From contig NZ_JAAVVB010000001.1 of assembly GCF_018449775.1 (NCBI RefSeq), positions 1,178,001 through 1,242,000 on the forward strand: a stretch of 64,000 nt of DNA, given 5' to 3'. The notes under the pieces are model-generated. The model ran no database searches. It saw only the letters and a program-made list of their open reading frames with translations, and had not been told where the DNA came from. Below, in pieces: positions 41,865-50,474 of this stretch; the stretch's first letter is position 1; the number at the start of each line of letters is the position of its first letter. The translations under genes were made by a program, and so were the position numbers. This stretch comes from Mucilaginibacter sp. dw_454. GTDB taxonomy: Bacteria; Bacteroidota; Bacteroidia; Sphingobacteriales; Sphingobacteriaceae.

Positions 41865-44072
41865 TTACTTAGTCGCAATCAACACCGTCCCACCATTCTT
41901 AAACAAATCATGCGATACGTAATAACCTTTATTAACCTTACCATTTACTTTAATAGAAGTAATCCCCCTGCCCTTTCCGGGTTTTGATATAGTGATATAC
42001 TTGCCGTTACTGGTTCGCCATTTAACTTCGTCAAACAGCGGCGCGGTAACGAGATATTTAGGATCGGTTGGCGACAACGGATACAGCCCCAACGAGCTAA
42101 ACACAAACCACGCCGACATCTCGCCCGCATCATCCATACCGGCCAGCTCTATACCGCGCGGACCCATACCATACAGATTGTTCATGATGTTATCCAACAC
42201 CTGTTGGGTTTTAGCGGGCTTGCCTATCAACGTATAAGAAAACGGCGCTTCATGGTCGGGCTGGTTACCCTGGCAATATTGCCCAATAAAGGTTTCTACG
42301 TTACGGGCAATGTAATGCGGATTCCACGGTGTGGTGAAAAACGAATCCAGTTTAGCTTCAAATTGTTTCGGTCCGCCATACAGCGCAATTAAACCCGGCA
42401 TGTCATGCGGTGCAAAGAACGATACCTGCCAGGCATTGGCCTCACGAAACTGCCATTCGTAGTAAGGATATTGGGGATTAAAATTTTGGATCCAACCGCC
42501 GTCAGGTGTACGGCCGCGCATAAAATTAGTCGACTTATCGAATACGTTTTTATAGTTTTTAGAACGAGCCATCAGGATGCGGTAATTGGCGGTATCACCT
42601 AGTTTCTTGGCGATCTGTGCTATGGAGTAATCATCATACGAATACTCTAAGGTTTTAGATACCCCGGCCCTGCCTTTAGCGGTTTCTATCGCATGCTCAA
42701 TTTCGGGATCAGAGATATAGCCTTTTTGCAGATACTCGTCCAAATACTGTCTTCCGCCACGGCTTGAAGCAGTCGGCGGCGTATTGGCGTTGTTTAGTAA
42801 GATCTTGTAAGTGTCCTTAATATCAAAGCCATCTATCCCACGCAGGTAAGCGCCGGCTATTGACGACGCGCCATGATCGCCATGAAAAAAGGTTGGGATA
42901 TAACCAGTTTTATCGCCCTTGTCTTCTAATGACTTGATCACATTTAACGTAACGTTTGGCGATACCAGTTCCAACAGCACGTCTTTATTGCGATAGGTGT
43001 CCCAAAGCGATGGTTCAGTATAATAGTTAATACCTGTATTTACTACCTTATGGTCTATGTCTGTAAAATCGCCATTAACATCGCTGCGCAAAACCGGCCA
43101 CAGGAAAGAGCGGTACAGGCATGAGTACAGCATGGTTTTTTGTTTGGTTGTGCCACCTTTTACCTGTATAGTCGACAGCAGGTTTTGCCAGGTATCGTGC
43201 GCTGCTTTCCTGACCCTATCGAATGATTTAGCGCCAACCTCTTTTTCCAGGTTCATTTTGGCGTTATCGGTACTTACAAATGAGAAACCGATCTTTAGGT
43301 AAACAGGCTGTTTCCCATCATCTGATAAGTGAACAATGGCTTCCCCCGCGGCATTGTTAGTAGTAGTGCCTCTTTCAGTTGTATGAGTAACCGTTTTATG
43401 GGTAGTTTGTAAACTCTTGATCTCCGAGCTGAACACTGCATAGAAATAGATATTCTCGCCTCCCTGAAAACCTTTAACCGCATGATTGCCATCCTGGGAT
43501 ATTTCCCAGCTGCTAACACGACTCAGTGCTTTTGAAAGATCGAATAAGATTTGCCTATCATGACTGTCTTTATAGTCGAATTTATAGTAGGCACATCTTA
43601 AAGTCGATGTAAGTTGTACATTCACGCCATAATCATCCAAGTAAACCTGGTAATACCCCGGCGATGAGCTTTCATTTTTATGAGAGAATTTGGAGCCAAA
43701 CACCTCTCCCGGCTTTGACATAGGCAACACAGGTACATTGCCAAAGTTCCAATGGCCCTTGTTAGTATGGGTGAACGATACGATGGTGGAATCTTCGTAT
43801 TCATACCCTGCTCCCGCCGGCTGATACTTTGTCATGGGGCTAACCTGCACCATAGCGTTTGGTAAGGAACTACCCGGAAAAGTTAACCCCGACCATGGCC
43901 GCCAGTTTTTAGGCGGCACATAACCCAACAATTTATAGTCGGACACTGCCTCGGTGCCGACGAAAGTATTAACGTATTTTGTGTTGTCGGGAACGGTTTG
44001 CGCTTTGCTTGCAGTGGCGGCAAGTAAAATCATTACCACTACATTGAAAATGTTTTTTGCCTGGTTTCTCAT
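41865..44072 (-). CDS. GH92 family glycosidase (alpha-mannosidase-like), secreted
   Basis: A 735-residue protein with a signal peptide (to about residue 24, SKAQ). GH92 hallmarks are present: TFVGTEAVSDY near the N terminus, FTHTNKGHWNFGNVPVLPM, QCQGNQPDHEAPF-like GNQPDHEAPFSY near residue 630 and GMDDAGEMSAWFVFSSLGLY. Family members are calcium-dependent exo-alpha-mannosidases that trim host or fungal mannans. The protein is probably periplasmic or on the surface. It is divergent from two outer-membrane protein genes. It lacks a neighbouring SusC/SusD pair, so it is not an obvious utilisation locus of that type. Confidence 0.9.
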   Translation of the reverse strand: MRNQAKNIFNVVVMILLAATASKAQTVPDNTKYVNTFVGTEAVSDYKLLGYVPPKNWRPWSGLTFPGSSLPNAMVQVSPMTKYQPAGAGYEYEDSTIVSFTHTNKGHWNFGNVPVLPMSKPGEVFGSKFSHKNESSSPGYYQVYLDDYGVNVQLTSTLRCAYYKFDYKDSHDRQILFDLSKALSRVSSWEISQDGNHAVKGFQGGENIYFYAVFSSEIKSLQTTHKTVTHTTERGTTTNNAAGEAIVHLSDDGKQPVYLKIGFSFVSTDNAKMNLEKEVGAKSFDRVRKAAHDTWQNLLSTIQVKGGTTKQKTMLYSCLYRSFLWPVLRSDVNGDFTDIDHKVVNTGINYYTEPSLWDTYRNKDVLLELVSPNVTLNVIKSLEDKGDKTGYIPTFFHGDHGASSIAGAYLRGIDGFDIKDTYKILLNNANTPPTASSRGGRQYLDEYLQKGYISDPEIEHAIETAKGRAGVSKTLEYSYDDYSIAQIAKKLGDTANYRILMARSKNYKNVFDKSTNFMRGRTPDGGWIQNFNPQYPYYEWQFREANAWQVSFFAPHDMPGLIALYGGPKQFEAKLDSFFTTPWNPHYIARNVETFIGQYCQGNQPDHEAPFSYTLIGKPAKTQQVLDNIMNNLYGMGPRGIELAGMDDAGEMSAWFVFSSLGLYPLSPTDPKYLVTAPLFDEVKWRTSNGKYITISKPGKGRGITSIKVNGKVNKGYYVSHDLFKNGGTVLIATK

Positions 44073-44396
44073 AAAATAAAGTCTTCAGTAAAATGTAACA
44101 TTCATCAGGATTTTACGACTTAAGAGTAAACCTGAAAAATATAATACAAGCTAATTGGTTTGTATTCAAATATAGCGATAGTGTGACTTGTATTTTATTA
44201 TGTTAAAAATGTTACTTACAAACAATAGTCAAATCGCGATTTGAGTAGCCAGCAACCAGACTAATAGCTTCTTTTGCCGGTGAAATAAAAAAGCAACTAA
44301 TTTGCATTATTTAACATTTTCGATAGTAAATATTAAAAACTATTTCTTTAGTTTAGCCAAATCACAATTGTTAACCAGTTCTAAACCTCACAATTA
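44073..44396. other. Divergent intergenic region between GH92 and an outer-membrane gene
   Basis: This 324-bp AT-rich stretch lies between two divergent starts. No confident promoter elements, repeats or small genes were seen. It should contain both promoters. Confidence 0.4.
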
Positions 44397-47126
44397 ATGC
44401 GTACTACCTTTACGTTTAGTATAAGCAAACTATTTGTTTGTACCCTCCTTTTAATCTCCTCATTTACAGCAGTTGCTCAAAACAAATCATCTGTCAGCGG
44501 AAAAATCATCGATTCTGTCTCAAAAGCGCCGATAGAACATGCCACTGTAGCGATAGTCAACGCCAAAGACACATCGTTAATCTCTTACACGCTAACGCTA
44601 GGAAACGGCGATTTTAAGCTTTCGGGCCTGCCATCAGGCATAGAGACCAGATTGATCATATCGGCCATGGGCTATGGTACTTTCAGGCAATCTATCCTAT
44701 TTAAGCCTAACGAAGTCAAAAACATGGGGGCAATATTCTTAAACATCAGGACGCTAAGAGAGGTAGTGGTTAAAGGCGAACGAACGCCGATCATCATCAA
44801 AAAAGACACTTTAGAATTTAATACCGAGGCTTTTAAAACCCGGCCAAATGCCGTTGTTGAAGACCTGCTAAAATTACTTCCGGGTGTGCAGGTTAACGTA
44901 GATGGTACCATTTTGGTTAACGGCAAAGAGGTAAGTAAAGTTTTAATTGACGGCAAGCGCTTCTTTGGCTCCGACCCTACCATCGCCACCAAAAATCTGG
45001 ATGCCGAGCTGGTAGATAAAGTACAGGTATACGACGACCGCGAAGAGGACCCAGACCATAAATTAACAGATTTGGAAGTTGGCAAGATCATTAACCTAAA
45101 AATGAAAAAGAAGGTTAAGAAAAGTACTATTGGCAGGGTTTACGCCGGCGAAGGCACGCGCGGGCGGTATGAGGCAGGTGGTTTGATCGGCAATTTTAGA
45201 GATACCTTACAGGTAAGCGTTTTGGGCCTGACCAATAACTTAACCCGGACGGGCTTTTCGCAGGCCGAACTATCCGGTGCCGGGGGGTTTAGCCGATCTG
45301 GAGGCAGCGCGCAATACGACGGTACATTTGGCGGCAACGGAGATGGCGGTATAGAGCGCATGCGATCGGCGGGGATCAATATCAATAACGATTACGGCGA
45401 AAAATTTAAAGTAAACCTGTCGTATTTATACTACAATTATGTAAAGGATTATAACATCAAAACGCGCAACGATCAAAACCTTGATCAAACGGTATTAACT
45501 ACTCAGAACAACAATATCAGCCAGTTGCGGCAAGACAGACATTCTACCAGCGGTTTGATAGAATGGAAACCGGATACCTCGCATAGCCTCAGGCTCAATT
45601 TCAAGTTGGATATCTCACCTACCAGTAGCGATGCCAACGGAATAACCAATTCATTCAATACCCAGACGCCTCAGATAAGTAACCTGTTTACCAAAACCTC
45701 AAGCATCAGCCAGATCAATGAGTTTACAGATTACCTGATCTATTATAATAAGCTTAAAAAGCCTGGCTCGTCCATCACGATAGTTCACACTTTAGATTTT
45801 AAAAACTCAGGGTCTGATGATTTTAACTATAATGATTTAGAGTCTTTTGTATCCGCGGTTCCGTCTTCATTACTTGACAGGTATTCTACTACCATTGGCA
45901 ACTATTATGTTAATGATCTTTCAGTAACCTTAAACTATCCGTTTAGCCATAGAATAAGTGACGAGATGTTTGCACAATCCCGTTATTATCAAACAGCAAG
46001 CAAATTATCAACCTATGACAAGGACCCGGCAGGTAACTATGATGATTTCCTGGATGATCAAAGCAGCAACATCGTCAGAAATCATTTTATAGAAAATTTC
46101 AGAAACACGCTGAAATATACCTTTAAACACTCAACGCTTAAAGTAGGCCTTGATCTGGAACTGCAAAACATTAACGATAACTATCATTCAAGCACGCCAA
46201 ATTCGTCTAACCAATATAATTACCTGTTCCCGTCAGTAAGGTATGATGCCGACCATTACTCTTTCGGTTACTACGAAATGGCTATGCCGCCTACGGTTGG
46301 CCAAATCCAGCCTATAACGCAACAAATCAGCCAGTTGTCTACCGTTACGGGGAATCCGAATTTAACGCCAATGCATGAGCATCATTTAAACTTTAACTAT
46401 TTTAATTATGTTGCCGATAAGCAAACGTATACCAATTTAAGGCTTAACGCTTCGGTTAATACCAATAACATTGTCCAGGTATCTACTAAAGACGATAACG
46501 GTTTCGTCACATCCACCTACACCAATAAAAACGGAGGCTGGTACATAAACGGCAATGCAGGCAAAGGCAAGCAATTCAAAAAATCAAAGATCTGGCAATT
46601 TAGTTTATACAATTCGATGTTTGCTTCTTACAGCCAGCAATCATTTTATTTTAACGGCGATAACGGCACCCAGCATGATTATTATATCAGCGACGCGCAA
46701 AACATCGGTGTTAGTTACAAATCAATCGTTAATTTAAACCTGGTATATCGTATCAACGATCAAATAACTCAATACAAAGGTGTAGATTATGCATCGGTAA
46801 ATACTTTGTCTCACAACGTAACTACCATAACCTCGATAAACTGGCCCAAAGGTCTAATTTTCGACGCGCAATATCAGTACCGGTATAATCCGCAGATCCC
46901 TGATGGTTTTTCAAAAAGCTCAAACGTATTAAACCTGGCAGAAACGGTGATGTTCCTGAAACAAAACCGTGCACAGTTTAAATTATCCGTTTATGATCTT
47001 TTGAATCAAAACACATCGGTTTACCGGTATGCTTCAAACAATGCTATTACCAGCGGCGAAAATGAAATATTGAAACGCTATTTTCTGTTGACGTTTTCTT
47101 ATAAGATCAGTACTATTAAGAGATAG
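44397..47126 (+). CDS. Outer-membrane beta-barrel protein with N-terminal regulatory-like domain (paralog 1)
   Basis: A 909-residue protein: signal peptide to about residue 28, CarboxypepD_reg-like domain (about 30-115; SVSGKIIDSVSKAPIEHATV), plug-like segment with RPNAVVEDLLKLLPGVQV and VLIDGKRFFGSDP (about 155-205), then a long barrel with Tyr/Asn-rich beta strands to a C-terminal Phe-rich strand. It matches TonB-dependent-like outer-membrane barrels (OMP_b-brl_3 type). No SusD partner follows. The next gene is a paralog of the same length. The substrate is unknown, maybe peptide or glycan. A terminator follows after a palindromic repeat. Confidence 0.85.
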   Translation: MRTTFTFSISKLFVCTLLLISSFTAVAQNKSSVSGKIIDSVSKAPIEHATVAIVNAKDTSLISYTLTLGNGDFKLSGLPSGIETRLIISAMGYGTFRQSILFKPNEVKNMGAIFLNIRTLREVVVKGERTPIIIKKDTLEFNTEAFKTRPNAVVEDLLKLLPGVQVNVDGTILVNGKEVSKVLIDGKRFFGSDPTIATKNLDAELVDKVQVYDDREEDPDHKLTDLEVGKIINLKMKKKVKKSTIGRVYAGEGTRGRYEAGGLIGNFRDTLQVSVLGLTNNLTRTGFSQAELSGAGGFSRSGGSAQYDGTFGGNGDGGIERMRSAGININNDYGEKFKVNLSYLYYNYVKDYNIKTRNDQNLDQTVLTTQNNNISQLRQDRHSTSGLIEWKPDTSHSLRLNFKLDISPTSSDANGITNSFNTQTPQISNLFTKTSSISQINEFTDYLIYYNKLKKPGSSITIVHTLDFKNSGSDDFNYNDLESFVSAVPSSLLDRYSTTIGNYYVNDLSVTLNYPFSHRISDEMFAQSRYYQTASKLSTYDKDPAGNYDDFLDDQSSNIVRNHFIENFRNTLKYTFKHSTLKVGLDLELQNINDNYHSSTPNSSNQYNYLFPSVRYDADHYSFGYYEMAMPPTVGQIQPITQQISQLSTVTGNPNLTPMHEHHLNFNYFNYVADKQTYTNLRLNASVNTNNIVQVSTKDDNGFVTSTYTNKNGGWYINGNAGKGKQFKKSKIWQFSLYNSMFASYSQQSFYFNGDNGTQHDYYISDAQNIGVSYKSIVNLNLVYRINDQITQYKGVDYASVNTLSHNVTTITSINWPKGLIFDAQYQYRYNPQIPDGFSKSSNVLNLAETVMFLKQNRAQFKLSVYDLLNQNTSVYRYASNNAITSGENEILKRYFLLTFSYKISTIKR

Positions 47127-47144
47127 AAAGTCCCCAAATAAACA

Positions 47145-47235
47145 TGTCATTTCGAACGACAGTGAGAAATCTATACATCGACATTCACGATTGCTTAGCA
47201 TGTGTATGGATCTCTCACTGTCATTCGAGATGACA
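47145..47235. repeat. Palindromic intergenic repeat (copy 5)
   Basis: Arms about 47145-47177 and 47203-47235; the outer ends read TGTCATTTCGAACGACAGTG and, inverted, TGTCATCTCGAATGACAGTG. It separates the two outer-membrane paralogs and is a sequence variant of the same family. Confidence 0.82.
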
Positions 47236-47262
47236 AACTCTTTGGTTAGTGATTTAACACCT

Positions 47263-47296
47263 AAAACCGCGTTTTAACATATTTTAACGCGGTTTT
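47263..47296 (+). terminator. Intrinsic terminator after the first outer-membrane paralog
   Basis: AAAACCGCGTT and AACGCGGTTTT form an 11-bp stem with an AT-rich 12-base loop and T-rich tails. It is downstream of the palindromic repeat and upstream of the second paralog. Confidence 0.7.
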
Positions 47297-47382
47297 GTCG
47301 ATCTTATTAAATACTTTTAGCTCACCATTAAACAAATACCTTAACACATTTACCTAAATCCGTTTTGTGCGGATGTTACCTT

Positions 47383-50094
47383 ATGAGCAAACTTTCTTTT
47401 TCAGTGCTATTACTGGTGCTGTTTTCTTTTTCAGCATTGGCACAGCGCGGCTCCATTAAGGGCTTGATCATTGACTCAGTATCTAAAGCACCTATTGAAC
47501 ATGCCACTATTGCCGTAGTCAATTCTAAAGACACTTCGTTAGTGTCATACACCTTGAGCCAAAAAGACGGCTCTTTTAAATTGACCTCTTTACCTATTGA
47601 TATCAGCAACAGGGTGGTAATCTCGATCATGCAATATGGTACATTTAGAAAAACGCTCAAACTTCAATCGAACGTTATAACAGATCTGGGGCAAATAAGC
47701 CTAAACCCCAGAAGTTTAAAAGAGATAGTAATAAAAGGCGAGCGCACAGCCGTCGCTGTTAAAAAAGATACCATCGAATTTACTGCCGAAGCTTTTAAAA
47801 CCCGGCCCAATGCCGTGGTTGAGGATCTGCTGCGCTTGCTGCCTGGTGTACAGGTTAATGCCGACGGCAGCATTATGTTTAACGGCAAAAGTGTAAACAG
47901 GCTATTGATTGATGGCAAGCGTTTTTTTGGTAACGACACCAAAGTAGCTACCAAAAACCTGGATGCCGACATGCTGGACAAGATCCAGATTTACGATGAC
48001 CGCGAAGACGACCCCGACCATAGATTAAGCGACCGCGAAGTTGGTAAGGTGATTAACCTTAAAATGAAAAGCAAGATCAAAAGAAGTACGCTGGGAAAAG
48101 TTTATGGTGGCGTGGGCACGCGCGACAGGCACGAAATAGGCGGCATTTTAAGCAACTTTCGTGACACGCTGCAGGTTAGTTTAATAGGCTTGTCAAACAA
48201 CCTTAACTCAACCGGCTTTTCTAATGACGAATTGTATACCATGGGTGGTTTTGGCCGCTCGCAGGGCGGGCAGGTTAATGATGGCACTTTTGGCGGGCAA
48301 AACTGGGGCGGTGGTATCCAAAGCGTTATCTCTGGAGGCGTAAATATTAATAACGATTATGGTACCAAGCTGCGCATGAACCTAACCTACTTTTATACCG
48401 GTACCAATACTTTATACAACGCTAAAAACGAAGTGTTGCAAACCACAGATCAGACCGTAATTGATAACAAGGGAGAGGGCACCGCCAATTATGACAGCAG
48501 GAAACAAGCTTTAACTGCCGCAATAGATTGGAAGCCTGACACTAACATGCGTATATTGTATACGCCAAATTTTAGTTTTCAAACAAACCCATCCTCCTAT
48601 ATTTACACCGGCAATTCGGCTAATTTACAAGGGTCAATAAATTTTAGTAACAGCAGCCAAACCAGCAATTCAAGCGGTAACAACTTTAACCATAACTTTA
48701 TGTTTTACCGCAAATTGGGGCATAAAGGTACGTCCATAACTGTCAATCATTCATTAACATTGAGCCACGACAGCCCCTACAACTACTCTTTACAGGATAT
48801 CAGATCGTTCGTTTCGTCCGTTCCATCGCAATTGTTAGACAGGCATGAAGATGACGGTAGCGTAAACAATACTTTTGGTTTAACAGTTGGTTTCTATCAT
48901 CCAATAACTAAAAAAATTATTGTCGAATTAAATACCAACACCAGATACCTGGTCATAGCCGGCAGAGCCAATGTTTTTGAGAAAAACCCGGGCAGTGGGC
49001 AATACAGTTTGTTTAATGACACGCTAAGTAAAAACCTGGTTAGGCACTGGTTTGTGCAAAATATCAAACCGATATTTACTTATAAATTTACAGACGATAT
49101 TAATATCAAAGCTGCGATAGATCTGGAGATCCAGAACGTAACCAATTTCTTTAATATTGATACGGTACGCAACATCAACAAAAAATATCAGCTGCTATTT
49201 CCATCCTTCGAGTTAAACATTAAAGGTTTCTCTGCCCGGTACAGCCAATCTTATGACCTGCCTACTATAGACGACCTGCTACCTACTACCAGGGTTTATA
49301 ATGCGTTTTACCGGGTTACCGGCAACCCCAATTTACAGGCCAATAAAGTGAGCGAGATGCACGTAAACTATTACCATTATTATAATGATAAGCAAGTGGG
49401 TTTCAATTTTTATGGTAATCTTTATTTAGCTGATAATGTGCGGATAACAAAAACCACCATAGACAGCGTGGGTGTTAATTCAAGCACTACCTTAAACGAA
49501 GGTAGTAGCGTGCGAAGTGATTTTGGGTTTGGTTTTAGCAAGCAGTTTAAGCAGCGACAAAAATGGCAAATTAATTTTAACACTAATTTTAACGGTGATA
49601 TTCGCAGGTCAGACTTTATATTAAATACAGATAAGGGGACACAAACCAATTATAATTTTAGTGCCTCGCCAACCGTAAATTTCAATTACAGTTCACTGCT
49701 TTCTTTTAATACCAATTATCAGTTCGGCATTCAGTCAACCCAATATAAGGGGGTTAATTACGCAGCTGTTAATTTGTTAACGCACACTGTTGGCACAGAT
49801 CTGAGCCTGAGCTGGCCCGCTCATTTTATTTTTGATGCTAAGTATAGTTACAACTATCGCCCACAGGTAGGCCAGGGCTTCCAGCAATCAAGCAATATTG
49901 TAGATCTGGCCACAACGTTTATGTTCTTAAAGAAAGATCGCGGGCAGTTTAAATTATCGGTTTATGACCTTTTTGACCAAAACGTTAGTATTTACAGATA
50001 CGCGTCTAACAATTCTCTTATTACCTCAGAGCAACAGATTTTAAGACGCTATTTTATGCTGACGTTTCAGTATAAATTGAGTTCGTATAAATAA
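47383..50094 (+). CDS. Outer-membrane beta-barrel protein (paralog 2)
   Basis: A 903-residue protein from the ATG at 47383 (MSKLSFSVLLLVLFSFSALA, clear signal peptide); an upstream start would add six residues. Domain order is as in paralog 1: CarboxypepD_reg-like, plug-like (RPNAVVEDLLRLLPGVQV, LIDGKRFFGNDTKVATKNLD) and C-terminal barrel. The N-terminal third is much more alike between the two than the barrel, so the barrel loops have diverged, as expected for different ligands. Tandem duplication is the likely source. No SusD, regulator or lipoprotein lies with it. Confidence 0.85.
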   Translation: MSKLSFSVLLLVLFSFSALAQRGSIKGLIIDSVSKAPIEHATIAVVNSKDTSLVSYTLSQKDGSFKLTSLPIDISNRVVISIMQYGTFRKTLKLQSNVITDLGQISLNPRSLKEIVIKGERTAVAVKKDTIEFTAEAFKTRPNAVVEDLLRLLPGVQVNADGSIMFNGKSVNRLLIDGKRFFGNDTKVATKNLDADMLDKIQIYDDREDDPDHRLSDREVGKVINLKMKSKIKRSTLGKVYGGVGTRDRHEIGGILSNFRDTLQVSLIGLSNNLNSTGFSNDELYTMGGFGRSQGGQVNDGTFGGQNWGGGIQSVISGGVNINNDYGTKLRMNLTYFYTGTNTLYNAKNEVLQTTDQTVIDNKGEGTANYDSRKQALTAAIDWKPDTNMRILYTPNFSFQTNPSSYIYTGNSANLQGSINFSNSSQTSNSSGNNFNHNFMFYRKLGHKGTSITVNHSLTLSHDSPYNYSLQDIRSFVSSVPSQLLDRHEDDGSVNNTFGLTVGFYHPITKKIIVELNTNTRYLVIAGRANVFEKNPGSGQYSLFNDTLSKNLVRHWFVQNIKPIFTYKFTDDINIKAAIDLEIQNVTNFFNIDTVRNINKKYQLLFPSFELNIKGFSARYSQSYDLPTIDDLLPTTRVYNAFYRVTGNPNLQANKVSEMHVNYYHYYNDKQVGFNFYGNLYLADNVRITKTTIDSVGVNSSTTLNEGSSVRSDFGFGFSKQFKQRQKWQINFNTNFNGDIRRSDFILNTDKGTQTNYNFSASPTVNFNYSSLLSFNTNYQFGIQSTQYKGVNYAAVNLLTHTVGTDLSLSWPAHFIFDAKYSYNYRPQVGQGFQQSSNIVDLATTFMFLKKDRGQFKLSVYDLFDQNVSIYRYASNNSLITSEQQILRRYFMLTFQYKLSSYK

Positions 50095-50100
50095 TAAGTT

Positions 50101-50345
50101 AACCTGTCCGCGCGGACTCACCCCGACGTCGTTTCACTCGTCGACCCTCTCTTCGCCTTTGGCGGAAAGAGGGTTGTTTAATAAAAAGAAATTGTCATTC
50201 TGAGCGTAGCGAAGAATCTTATCAGAGCGTATAGGATCCTTCACTTTGTTCAGGATGACAAACAGAAGATTTACCCTCTTTGCCGCTTGCGGAAGAGAGG
50301 GTGGTCCAGCGAAGCGTAGACCGGGTGAGTCTTCGCCGCGCAAAC
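50101..50345. repeat. Nested palindromic repeat block (copy 6)
   Basis: The centre (arms 50193-50223 and 50231-50260) is an imperfect TGTCATTCTGAGCGTAGCGA-type palindrome. Around it are two CCCTCTC..GAGAGGG-like hairpins (about 50142-50175 and 50274-50302) that are inverse to each other, and outside these GCGCGGACTCACCC faces GGGTGAGTC..GCCGCGC. The whole is a nested inverted structure of about 245 bp between two plus-strand genes. Bases 50346-50474 hold nothing clear except the next promoter region. Confidence 0.7.
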
Positions 50346-50474
50346 CACACGACAGCCCCCACCCTGCCTGTGTTGAAAATATTACGCAAACTTTAATAGC
50401 ATGTTAACAGCTAAAATGTTAGACTTGTAAATAATAACCTAAGTTGATCTGTTCAACCTAAAAAGAAATCTTTC

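Noticed and set aside
44397..50094. SusC/SusD polysaccharide utilisation pair
   Set aside because: Both genes are barrel proteins with the same domain order; no SusD-like lipoprotein lies with them.
50134..50343. Minus-strand open frame of 69 codons in the nested repeat
   Set aside because: It is made entirely of palindromic repeat sequence; similar frames arise from such repeats by chance.
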